Assembly: GCF_900113005.1 (NCBI RefSeq)
Contig: NZ_FONW01000001.1
Location: forward strand, 434,001 to 498,000
DNA length: 64,000 bases
Source of the DNA: Sunxiuqinia elliptica
GTDB taxonomy: Bacteria; Bacteroidota; Bacteroidia; Bacteroidales; Prolixibacteraceae
Direction: 5' to 3'
The notes below the pieces were generated by a model. It was not told the DNA's origin and searched no databases. It saw nothing but the letters and a program-made list of their open reading frames with translations. The number at the start of each line of letters is the position of its first letter. The first letter of the stretch is position 1. This document shows positions 36,575-46,453 of the stretch, in pieces. The translations under genes and the position numbers were made by a program.

Positions 36575-37598
36575 AGTTCTCGACAAATTTTATAATGGTT
36601 TCAGCATTTTTTGTTGCATCAATTACAGCCAGCGGAATTTGTTGGACCTTTTCGGCATCGCGATGTGCGATTCCACGTCTGTAAGCTTTATCGTAGTATT
36701 GAAGGGTTAATAGCGCCACTTCGTAATAGTTGTTTTCTGCAAGCAATTGGTGAGCCTGCTTAACGTTTTGTCCTCCCAGACGTTTCGCAATGCCATCAAT
36801 GGCTGCATCCAGCACATCATTTCCGTAAGCGGCATAGTCATTCACCAGAAAACGAGCCCGTTGTTCTTTGGGCAGATCGACGAAGTAAACATCTTGTTGA
36901 CGGATTTGCAGAAACAGGGCCATAGGAATTTTCACGTGCCCAATACAGTGGCTTTCATCTTCAAGCCAAATGGGTTGTTGCAGGTCAAACGCACTCATCT
37001 GTTGGTGCAGGTAGTTCTCAAATTGCTCGACGCTGGGCTGGCTGCTTTCGCCAATGCTTCCAAAGGCTGAGCCTTTGTGATGGGCAATTCCTTCCAAATC
37101 AATCACCTGGTGACCTTTTCGCTGAATTTCTTTTAAGACCTGAGTTTTGCCACTTCCGGTGTAGCCACCTAAAATCCGCAGGAAAAAAGGCTGTTCAAAA
37201 AAGGAGAGTACATGCCGACGATAGGCTTTATACCCGCCTGTGATTAAACGAACATCCTTAAACCCATGAGCATGCAGGTGTTCGGCAAACGATTGACTGC
37301 GCATTCCTCCGCGCCAGCAATGAACGGCAACCGATGAATTCGGAGCTACTTTTTGACTTTCAGTGATAAACCAGTTCAGCTTAGGATTGACATATTGGTA
37401 GCCCAATTCAATCGCTTTTTCACGAGATTCACGGACATAAACGGTGCCCACATGGGCGCGTTCGTCATTCGAAAACAGGGCAATATTGGTGGCTCCGGGA
37501 ATGTGGCCTTTCTCATATTCTCCGGGCGAACGTACATCAATCAGGGGCTGTGGGTGCTCTTGAGCGAGGTAATCATCAATGCTCATTTTGCTAATCAT
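36546..37598 (-). CDS. mnmH: tRNA 2-selenouridine synthase MnmH (SelU, YbbB)
   Basis: 350 residues. Replaces sulfur by selenium in 2-thiouridine at the wobble position of Lys, Glu and Gln tRNAs, using selenophosphate from SelD. The N-terminal rhodanese domain (about 1-125) has [18 protein letters not shown] and the catalytic cysteine loop [16 protein letters not shown]. The C-terminal P-loop domain has [16 protein letters not shown] and [14 protein letters not shown]. With selD overlapping downstream this is a complete selenouridine module. The start could also be the ATG four codons later. Confidence 0.95.
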   Translation of the reverse strand: MISKMSIDDYLAQEHPQPLIDVRSPGEYEKGHIPGATNIALFSNDERAHVGTVYVRESREKAIELGYQYVNPKLNWFITESQKVAPNSSVAVHCWRGGMRSQSFAEHLHAHGFKDVRLITGGYKAYRRHVLSFFEQPFFLRILGGYTGSGKTQVLKEIQRKGHQVIDLEGIAHHKGSAFGSIGESSQPSVEQFENYLHQQMSAFDLQQPIWLEDESHCIGHVKIPMALFLQIRQQDVYFVDLPKEQRARFLVNDYAAYGNDVLDAAIDGIAKRLGGQNVKQAHQLLAENNYYEVALLTLQYYDKAYRRGIAHRDAEKVQQIPLAVIDATKNAETIIKFVENYEHDKTHTI

Positions 37599-37883
37599 GG
37601 GCGCAAAATTAGCTGATTTTGAAAGATGAAACGAACACGAGAGCCAATAAAATTTCAGTCAACACAAAAAAAACGTTACTCATTTTTTTGAAATTGGGTT
37701 CAAATCAAGGATTTGGTTGGGGAAAAGTTCTCCTTGATTCACCTTTTTCCCATTCTCTTTAGGTGCTTATACTTATTTCTGTAAAATTTTTAATTCAGAA
37801 GGGGCAATAATTTGATAATTATCGCTTTTGACACTACATTTGTGGCAAATTATCAAATATTCCCATGATTTGGGATTCTTTGG

Positions 37884-37984
37884 TTATAAGGAAGAGTGGA
37901 GAGATCGGGCTCCGAGAAACTCTGGCAACCCTCTGTTCAACAATGGAAACGGTGCCAAAACCCGGCCGGAAACGGAATTATAAT
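37884..37984 (+). ncRNA. SAM-I (S-box) riboswitch
   Basis: Binds S-adenosylmethionine and shuts off the downstream methionine genes. The conserved core is readable: AAGAGTGGAGAGATCGGGC, then GAAACTCTGGCAACC, then ACGGTGCCAAAACCCGGC. TTATAA at 37884-37889 can pair with TTATAA at 37978-37983 as P1. It lies 197 bp before a homocysteine synthesis gene, the classical context for this class. The expression platform is unclear, see the hairpin at 38066. Confidence 0.88.
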
Positions 37985-37995
37985 TGAAACTAAAA

Positions 37996-38073
37996 ATGAA
38001 ACGAGTGAAAATACAAGCAAACTCTCTTTTCCTGTTGAGCTTCATGCATTTTTCGAACAGCTGCATGCGCTGA
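37996..38073 (+). CDS. Possible 25-residue leader peptide after the SAM riboswitch
   Basis: A short ORF begins 12 bp after the riboswitch core: MKRVKIQANSLFLLSFMHF and six more residues, ending SCMR before TGA at 38071. It has three methionines and a hydrophobic middle. Its stop codon overlaps the palindrome at 38066-38081, so translating ribosomes would cover that hairpin. This could be part of the switching mechanism, but short ORFs arise by chance and coding is not proven. Confidence 0.35.
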   Translation: MKRVKIQANSLFLLSFMHFSNSCMR

Positions 38074-38081
38074 TCAGCGCA
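38066..38081 (+). promoter_or_regulatory. 16-bp palindrome in the riboswitch leader
   Basis: TGCGCTGATCAGCGCA is a perfect palindrome able to form a six-pair stem with a GATC loop. It is followed by AATTTATTTACCCTTTTTA, which is T-rich but interrupted. It may be the terminator or anti-terminator half of the SAM riboswitch platform. The remaining 100 bp before the first gene show nothing else. Confidence 0.45.
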
Positions 38082-38180
38082 ATTTATTTACCCTTTTTAT
38101 CGAACCCTAAAAATCCTTTCAACGATGGGATTGGGCTATAGCTGTGTCTTTTTGTAAAAGATTAAAATCGAAAAAATAGC

Positions 38181-39341
38181 ATGAGTATCAAGAAAACGTA
38201 TGAAGAAATTAACGAGAAAATCAGAAGCGGAAAAGCTGTGGTACTGACCGCTGAAGAAGTCTCAGTCATGGGGCGGGAGCTATCACCTGCCGAAATCGTC
38301 AAAAAAGTTGATGTGGTAACAACGGCAACCTTTGGAGCTATGTGTTCCAGTGGTGCTTTTATCAATTTTGGCCATGCCGATCCTCCGATTAGGATGGAGA
38401 AGATCAGGCTCAATGGAGTGCCTGTTTATGAAGGGCTGGCTGCGGTTGATACCTACGTTGGAGCTACTGCCTGCGATCCGGAAAAGCCGGAGTATGGAGG
38501 TGCCCACGTCATTCAGGATCTGGTTGAAGGCAAGGAGCTGGAACTCGAAGCCTGGGGAAAAGGAACCGACTGCTACCCGCGGAAGTACATCAAAACGAGA
38601 ATCAGCAAGGAAACGGTCAATGAAATGTTCCTGTTTAATCCCCGGAATGCCTACCAGAATTACAATGTCGCGGTTAACACCACCGATACGATCAAGTACA
38701 CTTACATGGGCTCTTTGCTTCCTAATTTGCGGAATGCGACCTATTCAACATCCGGTGAGCTCAGTCCTTTGTTGAATGACCCGGAGTTTCGAACCATTGG
38801 TATGGGAACACGGATTTTTTTGGGTGGGGCCGAAGGCTATGTTTCGTGGCCCGGAACCCAGTTCAATACCAGTAAACCAAAGAATGAGCATGGTGTTCCG
38901 GTAAGTAATTCGGCGACGCTTGCCGTGATTGGCGATCTGAAACAAATGAGTTCGGACTACTTGCAGGCGGCCTATTACGAAAAGTACGGGGTGAGCCTTT
39001 TTGTGGGAATCGGTATTCCAATTCCGGTGCTGGATGAAGATATGGCCCGACGATTGACCATTCGGAATGAACAGATTGAAACCACGGTGTTGGACTACGG
39101 AACCGTGGGGACTCCAGCTTTGGGACGAGTCAACTACGAACAACTTCGGTCTGGACAGATCAAGGTAAACGGAAAGAAAGTGCGTACGGCTCCGGTTTCC
39201 AGCCTTTCGAAGGCCCGAAAAATTGCAAACTTGCTGAAAGAACAAGTTCAACAAGGTTCGTTTGAATTGGTGAAACCAGTGATGATGTTCCCAAAGAATA
39301 CGAGTTTGAATGGCCTAAAAGAAGAAGGAGGCGAATCATGA
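38181..39341 (+). CDS. Homocysteine biosynthesis protein (HcyBio, DUF39 family)
   Basis: 386 residues, a single DUF39 domain. In methanogens such as Methanosarcina acetivorans and Methanocaldococcus jannaschii proteins of this family convert aspartate semialdehyde and sulfide to homocysteine. Cysteines that I place at the key positions of the family are Cys55 (TFGAMCSSGAFINFG) and Cys131 (GKGTDCYPRKY). Other stretches are HADPPIRM and GGAEGYVSWPGTQF. It is the first gene after the SAM riboswitch, overlaps the NIL-ferredoxin gene by 4 bp, and so starts an operon for methionine. The assignment is by family and context. Confidence 0.9.
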   Translation: MSIKKTYEEINEKIRSGKAVVLTAEEVSVMGRELSPAEIVKKVDVVTTATFGAMCSSGAFINFGHADPPIRMEKIRLNGVPVYEGLAAVDTYVGATACDPEKPEYGGAHVIQDLVEGKELELEAWGKGTDCYPRKYIKTRISKETVNEMFLFNPRNAYQNYNVAVNTTDTIKYTYMGSLLPNLRNATYSTSGELSPLLNDPEFRTIGMGTRIFLGGAEGYVSWPGTQFNTSKPKNEHGVPVSNSATLAVIGDLKQMSSDYLQAAYYEKYGVSLFVGIGIPIPVLDEDMARRLTIRNEQIETTVLDYGTVGTPALGRVNYEQLRSGQIKVNGKKVRTAPVSSLSKARKIANLLKEQVQQGSFELVKPVMMFPKNTSLNGLKEEGGES

Positions 39342-39745
39342 AAAAGAAACGGTACCTTTTAAAATTTCCTCCGCAGAGTGGTGACAAAGCGCTGAGCTAC
39401 CACCTGGTGAAAGATTACGATATCCGGATCAACATTCTGAAAGCCGAAGTGCGTCCGGGAAAAACCGGCAGTTTGGTATTGGAATTGGCTGGCACCTCAG
39501 ATAATCTGAAAAAGGGGATCTCGTGGCTGAAAGATAACCAGGTGAGCTGTGAGCCATTGGATAAGCAAATTCAGTGGAACCAATCGCGTTGTATCCATTG
39601 TGGAAATTGCACCGCCGTATGTTTTTCCGGTGCGTTGACCATGGATCAAAACTGGGAGCTGAATTTTAACTCCGACAAATGCATTGTGTGTGAGCTTTGT
39701 GTGCCCGCTTGTCCGCTGAACTTGTTTGAAATTGATTTCAGATAG
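39338..39745 (+). CDS. NIL domain plus two-cluster ferredoxin protein
   Basis: 135 residues. Residues 1-75 form a NIL domain, a small ligand-binding fold also found in methionine ABC transporter ATPases. Residues about 84-130 hold two 4Fe-4S motifs, CIHCGNCTAVC and CIVCELCVPACP. In methanogens the equivalent protein supports sulfide incorporation by the DUF39 enzyme, probably as an electron or sulfur carrier. It overlaps the DUF39 stop by 4 bp (ATGA) and precedes the UPF0280 gene by 34 bp. Confidence 0.9.
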   Translation: MKKKRYLLKFPPQSGDKALSYHLVKDYDIRINILKAEVRPGKTGSLVLELAGTSDNLKKGISWLKDNQVSCEPLDKQIQWNQSRCIHCGNCTAVCFSGALTMDQNWELNFNSDKCIVCELCVPACPLNLFEIDFR

Positions 39746-39779
39746 ACAGAATAGTAACGATAATTCGAAAGAACAAAAT

Positions 39780-40529
39780 ATGATCATTGAACCAAGAACA
39801 TACCGCAGTAGCTTTTCAAAAGAACGATTCGAGTCGTTTGTGATTACCTACAAAGATTCGGATATCTGGATTGGTATTGACCATGCTTCTTTCCAAAAGG
39901 AGATGGCTGATTTTGCCCTGAAGCAGTTGGAAGCTATTCGCGATGAGCTCGAAGCTTATGTGGCTGCTGATTCGATGTTTAAGAAGAGCCTGAAGCCTTG
40001 CACTGTGCAGGACGAGGCTCCTGAGTCAGCCAAAGTAATGGCTGCAGCAGCCGAAAAAGCAGGCGTTGGCCCAATGGCTGCCGTGGCTGGGTGGTTCAGC
40101 GAAAACATTGGAAAAGCACTTTTAGAAAACTTTTCCATTCTCGAAATGGTTGTGGAGAACGGAGGCGACATTTTTTTGAAGCTTCAAGAACCATTGATTA
40201 TGAGTATTTTTGCTGGCGACTCACCTTTGTCAGGCATGGTCGGACTGGAAATTGCCGCAGAGCACAGCCCATTGGGCATCTGTACTTCTGCCGGAACGGT
40301 TGGTCCTTCACGTTCATTCGGAAAGGCCGATGCGGTCATGATTGCCTGCAAAGAAACGGCTCTGGCTGATGCCTTTGCCACGGGCTTTGGAAATTTGATC
40401 AAAAAGCCGGGCGATGTTGAGAAAGTCCTGAAACGAACCGAGCGGTTTGAGGAGATTATCGCGGCGGTGCTTATTTGCGAAGATCAGATTGGCATTCGTG
40501 GCGAATTTGAAATGAAGCTGATTCAATAA
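39780..40529 (+). CDS. UPF0280 family protein (ApbE-like fold), homocysteine pathway partner
   Basis: 249 residues from the ATG at 39780; the ORF is open 18 codons further upstream without conserved sequence. It matches the UPF0280/COG2122 family: YRSSFSKERFESFVITYKDS, then PESAKVMAAAAEKAGVGPMAAVAGW, then a Gly-rich SAGTVGPSRSFGKADAVMI. The fold is related to the FAD:protein FMN transferase ApbE. COG2122 genes were reported together with DUF39 and NIL-ferredoxin genes in homocysteine synthesis in anaerobes, which fits the order here. Its exact step is not settled. Confidence 0.87.
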   Translation: MIIEPRTYRSSFSKERFESFVITYKDSDIWIGIDHASFQKEMADFALKQLEAIRDELEAYVAADSMFKKSLKPCTVQDEAPESAKVMAAAAEKAGVGPMAAVAGWFSENIGKALLENFSILEMVVENGGDIFLKLQEPLIMSIFAGDSPLSGMVGLEIAAEHSPLGICTSAGTVGPSRSFGKADAVMIACKETALADAFATGFGNLIKKPGDVEKVLKRTERFEEIIAAVLICEDQIGIRGEFEMKLIQ

Positions 40530-40603
40530 TCCTTGTTGTAAAAAGTACGTACACTGGGAAACCAGTTTGTCGCTGACCGACAGGAAAAAAGAGAATAAAT
40601 AAG

Positions 40604-43600
40604 ATGATACAGAAAAATGACATACGGGAAGAGCTGAAAGAACGGGTGTTGGTTTTGGATGGAGCCATGGGAACCATGATCCAGAAGCACAAGCTTCAGG
40701 AAGAGGATTTCCGCAACGACTCTTTGGCCTCAAAAACCAATGAACTGTTTGGAAACAACGACCTGCTTTCGCTGACCCGACCAGATATTATCAAGGCAAT
40801 TCATGCCGCATTTTTAGATGCCGGATCAGATATTTTGGAGACCAATACCTTCAATGCCAATCGGATCTCACAGGCCGATTATCATACCGAGGATTGGGTG
40901 TATGAAATGAATAAGGCATCGGCTGAGTTAGCTCGCCAGGTAGCGGACGAATACACGGCGAAAGATCCGTCGAAACCCCGCTATGTTGCAGGGGCGCTAG
41001 GGCCAACGAATAAGACACTTTCCTTGTCGCCGGATGTCAATGACCCTGGCTATCGTGCTGAGTCGTTTGACGGCATTAAAGAGGCCTATCGGGAGCAATT
41101 GGAAGGTTTGTTGGATGGTGGTGTCGACCTGTTGTTGGTGGAAACCATTTTTGACACCCTGAATGCCAAGGCTGCTCTTTTTGCGATTGAAGAAGAGCTG
41201 GAGAAACGGGGAATGCGCTTACCGGTGATGGTTTCCGGAACCATTACCGATGCCAGTGGTCGGACTTTATCGGGACAAACTGTTGAGGCATTTTTGAATT
41301 CCATGCGCCACATCGATTTGTTGAGTATTGGACTGAACTGTTCGTTGGGAGCAAAAGATATGCGCCCCTACCTGGAAGAAATGGCTCAGAAAGCGCCGTT
41401 TTACATCAGTGCCTACCCCAATGCAGGTTTGCCCAACCAATTTGGTGAATACGACGAAACACCGGAGGAAATGGCTGTTCAGGTGAAGGATTTTTTGGAC
41501 AATCACTTCGTCAACATCATTGGTGGTTGCTGCGGAACAACACCCGACCATATCCGCAAATTTGCTGGAATTGCTGCAGCAGCGGAACCTCATATCAAGC
41601 AGAAGAATGACGAGCTGACCCGTTTTAGTGGTTTAGAGCCTGTTACGATAACTGCTGAAACCAACTTTGTGAATATCGGAGAACGATGCAACGTATCGGG
41701 ATCACGTAAGTTTGCCCGTCTGATTCGGGAGGAAAAATACGAAGAAGCTTTAGCCGTTGCTCGTGACCAGGTGGAAGATGGTGCGCAGGTGATTGATGTC
41801 AACCTGGATGATGCCATGCTGGATGCCCACAAAGAGATGGTTCGCTTCCTGAACCTGCTCATGGCTGAGCCCGATATTGCCAAATTACCGGTGATGGTGG
41901 ACTCGTCGAAATGGGAGGTGATTGAAGCTGGTTTGAAGTGCTTGCAAGGAAAAGCCATTGTGAACTCCATCAGCCTGAAAGAAGGGGAGGCGGAGTTCCT
42001 GGAACATGCCCAAAAAATCAAGCGATATGGGGCGGCAGCGGTTATTATGGCCTTTGATGAAAAGGGCCAGGCCGACAATTACGAGCGACGCATCGAGATT
42101 TGTGAGCGTGCCTATAAGCTGCTGACAGAGAAGGTTGGCTTCCCTGCAGAAGATATCATTTTCGACCCCAATATCCTGACGATTGGAACGGGGATGGAGG
42201 AACACAACAATTACGCGGTGGACTTCATCAATGCCATTCGTTGGATCAAAGAAAATCTGCCACATGCCAAAACAAGCGGTGGTGTGAGTAACGTTTCGTT
42301 CTCGTTCCGGGGAAATAACCTGGTGCGCGAAGCCATTCACTCGGTCTTCCTGTTTCATGCGATTAAAGCAGGGTTGGACATGGGAATTGTCAACCCGGGA
42401 ATGCTGCAGATTTATGATGAAATCCCCAAAGATTTACTGGAATATGTTGAGGACTTGGTGATGAACCGTCGTCCGGATGCTACCGAGCGCTTGCTTGAGT
42501 TTGCTCAAAACCTGAAGGAGGATCCAAGCAAGGTGGTCCGGAAGGATGAATGGCGGGAGTTACCCTTGGAAAAACGGCTGGAACATGCCTTGGTAAAAGG
42601 AATTCCAGACTATGTTGAGATTGATTTGGCTGAAGCACTGCCGAAGTATCAACCTGCTTTGAGCATTATTGAAGGCCCGCTGATGGATGGTATGAATGTC
42701 GTGGGAGACCTGTTTGGCTCTGGAAAGATGTTCTTGCCCCAGGTGATCAAATCGGCCCGGGTGATGAAAAAGGCAGTGGCCTTTTTGCTGCCCTACGTCG
42801 AAGCCGACAAGGAGAAGTACAAGGATCAGCAAAGTAGCCAGAAGAAGGTGCTGATGGCCACGGTAAAAGGTGATGTCCACGATATTGGTAAAAACATTGT
42901 TGGCGTAGTTTTGGGCTGTAACAACTACGAGGTAATTGACCTTGGCGTGATGGTTCCAACCGAAAAAATCCTGGAAACAGCCATCAAAGAAAAGGTGGAT
43001 GCCATTGGGCTGAGTGGCCTGATTACCCCTTCCTTGGAAATCATGGCCAATGTAGCGAACGAGATGGAGCGCCAAAACTTTAAGCTTCCGTTGATGATTG
43101 GTGGGGCAACGACCTCCAAAATCCATACGGCAGTGAAAATTGCGCCGCAATATTCCTTTCCCGTAGTGCATGTAAAGGATGCCAGCCGCACGGTGAATGT
43201 GGTGGCAAACCTGGTGGCTAACAACCAGGAGTTCATCGATAATTTGAAGGATGAATACGCCAAGATACGTGAGTTCCACGGACAAAAGAAAAAGAAGGAG
43301 TACCTGAGTTTAGCGCAGGCTCGTGCCAATAAGTTCCAGATTGACTGGAGCAAAGATGAAATTTATAAACCCAAGCAAACCGGGATTTTTGAGCTGATCG
43401 ATTTCCCAATTGAAGAACTGAGGAAGTATATCGATTGGAATTTCTTCTTCTTTGTGTGGGAGTTGCGTGGTAAATTCCCGGAAATTTTGGACGACGAACG
43501 TCAGGGTGAACAGGCCCGCAAAGTCTATGAAGATGCCCAGATCATGCTCGATGAAATCATTGAGAAGAAGATGCTACAGGCCAATGGTATTTATGGGATT

Positions 43601-44281
43601 TGGCCGGCCAATGCTGAGGGCGATGACATTGTGCTTTACCAGGATGAAGAGGCTCAAAATGAACTGGGCCGTTTCTATCACCTGCGTCAGCAAGAAAAGA
43701 AACGGGAAGGCTCGCCCAACTTCTGTTTGTCTGACTTTGTAGCGCCTAAAGAGCTTGGAAAGACGGACTACTGCGGAGCTTTTGCGGTAACAGCCGGAAT
43801 TGGTATCGAGAAGTGGATGGAGCAGTACAAGGCCGATCATGATGATTATAAAGCCATTATGTTGGAGGCTATTGCTGACCGTCTGGCCGAAGCTTTTGCT
43901 GAGCTGCTGCACGAAAAAGTGCGTCAGGACTACTGGGCTTACGCCCCGGGTGAAGAGCTTTCGTGGGACGATGTTTTGAAAGCGAAATACCAGGGAATCC
44001 GTCCGGCCATGGGCTATCCTGCTTGTCCGGAGCACCACGAAAAAGAGAACTTGTTCAACATTTTGGGTGCCGAGAAGATTGGCATCACGCTCTCCGAGCA
44101 TTACGCCATGTATCCAACAGCGGCAGTTTGCGGACAGTTTTTTGCCCATCCGGAGTCGCGTTACTTCAGCCTCGAGAAAATCTCGCAAGATCAGGTGGAA
44201 GACTATGCCCAACGCAAGGGAGTTTCGGTTGATATGGTGGAGCAATTCTTGCCAGTGAACCTGAACTATAAAGGAATTTAA
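40604..44281 (+). CDS. metH: Cobalamin-dependent methionine synthase
   Basis: 1225 residues, full length with all four modules. Transfers the methyl group of methyl-THF to homocysteine. The homocysteine-binding barrel covers about 5-325 ([11 protein letters not shown]; zinc cysteines in GLNCSLGA and [10 protein letters not shown]). The pterin-binding barrel covers about 350-610 ([15 protein letters not shown]). The cobalamin domain has the axial His at about 759 in [15 protein letters not shown]. The C-terminal activation domain has the SAM motif [14 protein letters not shown] near 1130. It is 74 bp after UPF0280 in the SAM-riboswitch operon, so both homocysteine supply and its methylation are under one switch. 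Confidence 0.97.
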   Translation: MIQKNDIREELKERVLVLDGAMGTMIQKHKLQEEDFRNDSLASKTNELFGNNDLLSLTRPDIIKAIHAAFLDAGSDILETNTFNANRISQADYHTEDWVYEMNKASAELARQVADEYTAKDPSKPRYVAGALGPTNKTLSLSPDVNDPGYRAESFDGIKEAYREQLEGLLDGGVDLLLVETIFDTLNAKAALFAIEEELEKRGMRLPVMVSGTITDASGRTLSGQTVEAFLNSMRHIDLLSIGLNCSLGAKDMRPYLEEMAQKAPFYISAYPNAGLPNQFGEYDETPEEMAVQVKDFLDNHFVNIIGGCCGTTPDHIRKFAGIAAAAEPHIKQKNDELTRFSGLEPVTITAETNFVNIGERCNVSGSRKFARLIREEKYEEALAVARDQVEDGAQVIDVNLDDAMLDAHKEMVRFLNLLMAEPDIAKLPVMVDSSKWEVIEAGLKCLQGKAIVNSISLKEGEAEFLEHAQKIKRYGAAAVIMAFDEKGQADNYERRIEICERAYKLLTEKVGFPAEDIIFDPNILTIGTGMEEHNNYAVDFINAIRWIKENLPHAKTSGGVSNVSFSFRGNNLVREAIHSVFLFHAIKAGLDMGIVNPGMLQIYDEIPKDLLEYVEDLVMNRRPDATERLLEFAQNLKEDPSKVVRKDEWRELPLEKRLEHALVKGIPDYVEIDLAEALPKYQPALSIIEGPLMDGMNVVGDLFGSGKMFLPQVIKSARVMKKAVAFLLPYVEADKEKYKDQQSSQKKVLMATVKGDVHDIGKNIVGVVLGCNNYEVIDLGVMVPTEKILETAIKEKVDAIGLSGLITPSLEIMANVANEMERQNFKLPLMIGGATTSKIHTAVKIAPQYSFPVVHVKDASRTVNVVANLVANNQEFIDNLKDEYAKIREFHGQKKKKEYLSLAQARANKFQIDWSKDEIYKPKQTGIFELIDFPIEELRKYIDWNFFFFVWELRGKFPEILDDERQGEQARKVYEDAQIMLDEIIEKKMLQANGIYGIWPANAEGDDIVLYQDEEAQNELGRFYHLRQQEKKREGSPNFCLSDFVAPKELGKTDYCGAFAVTAGIGIEKWMEQYKADHDDYKAIMLEAIADRLAEAFAELLHEKVRQDYWAYAPGEELSWDDVLKAKYQGIRPAMGYPACPEHHEKENLFNILGAEKIGITLSEHYAMYPTAAVCGQFFAHPESRYFSLEKISQDQVEDYAQRKGVSVDMVEQFLPVNLNYKGI

Positions 44282-44351
44282 AATAGAAAATACAGGTCCT
44301 GAAATGAATTCAGGGAGACGCTTATAAAAAGGAACAAAAAATAGATAGATC

Positions 44352-44510
44352 ATGAAGAATTCAGCAGCAAAAGTTCTTATTGCCTTTGTGCTGGGAATAC
44401 TGGCTATGTTTGTGTTGGATATGGTTTTCCATTTCAACAATTCGGTGGAGAAACAACTGGAGCGCGAAGCCAATAAAGCGCAGAAGAAAATAGAAAACAT
44501 TTTTAAATAA
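44352..44510 (+). CDS. 52-residue single-pass membrane peptide between metH and metF
   Basis: An ORF of 52 codons starts at ATG 44352, 70 bp after metH, and stops at 44510, 48 bp before metF. One membrane segment (AAKVLIAFVLGILAMFVLDMVF, residues about 5-26) is followed by a charged helix rich in K and E (VEKQLEREANKAQKKIENIF). I do not recognise a family. Its position in a conserved-looking operon and protein-like composition argue that it is real; a role in anchoring or regulating the methionine enzymes is only a guess. Confidence 0.65.
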   Translation: MKNSAAKVLIAFVLGILAMFVLDMVFHFNNSVEKQLEREANKAQKKIENIFK

Positions 44511-44558
44511 ACAGAGTAAGTGAAGGTATGACTCACGACTCGAAATGCACGACTCGAT

Positions 44559-45512
44559 ATGAAAGTGATTGACATTATAAACAACAGCGATAAAACGGTT
44601 TTCTCGTTCGAACTGCTTCCTCCGCTAAAAGGAAACGATGCGAGCACGATTTACCGGACCATTGAAAGTTTGATTGATTATGCCCCTCAGTACATCAACA
44701 TCACCACACACCGCGATGAGATGATTTACAAGGAACTGGCAGACGGAAGCATTGAAAAACGGACCGTGCGGAAACGCCCCGGAACCGTGGCCATTGCTGC
44801 TGCTATTCAACACAAATACGGCATTCCGGTAGTGCCCCACATTTTGTGTGGTGGTTTTTCGAAAAGCGAAACCGAGCATGTTTTGATTGACCTGAATTTC
44901 ATGGGAATCAGCAATGTGTTGGCCTTGCGTGGCGATGGGCTAAAAAGCGATCATGTTTTCCGGGCCAATCCGGATGGGCATGCCAATGCCAGCGAGCTGG
45001 TGGAGCAGATCGTGAATTTGCGCGAGGGCAAGTACCTGGAGCCAGACCTGAAAAATAACTCTCCACTCGATTTTTGCGTTGGGGTGGCAGGTTACCCTGA
45101 GAAGCACTTCGAAGCGCCTAATTTCGATACTGATATGGCCTATTTGAAGCAAAAAGTGGATGCCGGAGCCGACTACATCGTGACCCAGATGTTTTTCGAT
45201 AACCAGGTGTACTACAATTTTGTAGACAAATGCCGCGAAGCCGGAATCACCGTGCCCATTATTCCGGGTATTAAGCCCATTAACTTGAAGAATCAGCTGA
45301 CCGTGCTGCCTAAAATTTTCAGCATTGATTTGCCGCAGGAACTGGCGACTGAGCTGGCCAAATGCAAAAACAACGACGATGCGAAAGTGGTGGGTACCGA
45401 ATGGGCTATTTACCAGTCGAAAGACTTGGTGGCCAACAAAGTGCCCAGCTTGCATCTATATACCTACGGCGTGTCGGACAATGCCCGCAAAATTGTTGAA
45501 GCCGTATTTTAA
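44559..45512 (+). CDS. metF: 5,10-methylenetetrahydrofolate reductase
   Basis: 317 residues. Reduces methylene-THF to methyl-THF with FAD, supplying MetH. TIM-barrel signatures: VFSFELLPPLKGNDASTIY with the catalytic Glu, PHILCGGFSKSETEH, NVLALRGDGLKS, and ADYIVTQMFFDNQVYYNFVDK (read in parts), then IIPGIKPI. It closes the methionine operon and is followed by a clear terminator. Confidence 0.96.
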   Translation: MKVIDIINNSDKTVFSFELLPPLKGNDASTIYRTIESLIDYAPQYINITTHRDEMIYKELADGSIEKRTVRKRPGTVAIAAAIQHKYGIPVVPHILCGGFSKSETEHVLIDLNFMGISNVLALRGDGLKSDHVFRANPDGHANASELVEQIVNLREGKYLEPDLKNNSPLDFCVGVAGYPEKHFEAPNFDTDMAYLKQKVDAGADYIVTQMFFDNQVYYNFVDKCREAGITVPIIPGIKPINLKNQLTVLPKIFSIDLPQELATELAKCKNNDDAKVVGTEWAIYQSKDLVANKVPSLHLYTYGVSDNARKIVEAVF

Positions 45513-45541
45513 CAGGCTATAAGAGAGCATAAAAATACAGG

Positions 45542-45569
45542 AATCCGGTCTTTAAAGGCCGGATTTTTT
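45542..45569 (+). terminator. Intrinsic terminator of the methionine operon
   Basis: AATCCGG (45542-45548) pairs with CCGGATT (45559-45565) and is followed by four more T. It lies 30 bp after the metF stop. Confidence 0.88.
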
Positions 45570-45573
45570 GTTG

Positions 45574-45670
45574 GGAGAAGCTTTGTATGGCTCCCGCGCG
45601 ATTGTATCGCATGGATAGTCTTAGCAGGAAGTGCCGCACGATACAATCTTTCGGCAACGAGGGAGAGCTT
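45574..45670. repeat. Imperfect inverted REP-like element
   Basis: GATTGTATCG at 45600-45609 and its exact complement CGATACAATC at 45639-45648 form a 10-bp inverted repeat, each next to CG-rich text (CCGCGC, GCCGCA). The left arm resembles the palindromes at 54686 and 55053. Near-identical GGGAGAAGCTT and GGGAGAGCTT border the element on the two sides. It is non-coding and lies between the metF terminator and a lipoprotein gene. Confidence 0.5.
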
Positions 45671-45672
45671 AT

Positions 45673-46191
45673 TTATTGAACTTTTGTGATCATTTGATTT
45701 CTGGCAATGAGGTATTTTTCATTGTTATCTGTTAAGTCAGTGATTTTTATGACGACGTCAACAGAGATCCCTGTTTCCCATTCCGGCCCATCTTTACTGA
45801 TGAAAAAGGATTTGTATTCTGGTGTGGAATTCTCTGGATTAGTACCTGGTTCAGAAGTCCAGATTTGATGTTGATTTATCACGTAAAGATTTGAAACAGT
45901 TAATTCTTGCGTGATAACAGTACTGTCTGTGTTTACAATCCAAATTGGAGCAATCAGTCTTCTGTTTTTCTCTTTGATGGGACCAATGCCCGGGGTGAAA
46001 TTTCGATAAAGCTCGGTTTCAAGTGTTAGCTGCTGACTTGCTATTTTCAGGGTGTCAGCAGAATGCTCGTATAACTTTTCAATGAGTGCTGGATCAGTAG
46101 TTATTATGCCTTCTAAATCATCTTCCTGACATGCATAGTTCGTTGCCATAGTCAATATGGTAAGAAGTGCGATGATGCATCTCTTTTTCAT
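45673..46191 (-). CDS. Hypothetical exported protein, probably a lipoprotein
   Basis: 172 residues. A signal peptide (KKRCIIALLTILTMATNYAC) ends at a cysteine followed by QEDDLEG, which suits a lipoprotein although the lipobox NYAC is imperfect. The mature part is beta-rich (VITQELTVSNLYVINQHQIW, GISVDVVIKITDL). I do not recognise the family. It stands alone between the metF terminator region and a helix-hairpin-helix gene. The 262-bp gap on its upstream side shows nothing I can name. Confidence 0.7.
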   Translation of the reverse strand: MKKRCIIALLTILTMATNYACQEDDLEGIITTDPALIEKLYEHSADTLKIASQQLTLETELYRNFTPGIGPIKEKNRRLIAPIWIVNTDSTVITQELTVSNLYVINQHQIWTSEPGTNPENSTPEYKSFFISKDGPEWETGISVDVVIKITDLTDNNEKYLIARNQMITKVQ

Positions 46192-46453
46192 TACGAGTAG
46201 GTTTTCGTTTCAATCATGATGAATTAAAGCGACTTAGGGTTGCGTCCTTAGTTCGTTTTATTAATGCTAATCGTTCAAAATGAATGAATTTATTTCATCC
46301 TGGCTTTTGTCTCTTAATTTCCAGCAATCTGAAAATCCGAATAGCCTCTGGGAAGAAAGGCAAAGGCACAGGCAAAGGTGAAGTGAGAGCTACCTGTACT
46401 GTCTTGGTTCTAGTTTCTTGGCTCTTGGTTCTTCAAATCCAGCAATCTAAGCA

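Noticed and set aside
36933-36950. TTTTCACGTGCCC as a parS site inside mnmH
   Set aside because: One arm only; the right arm does not match and the site is within coding sequence.
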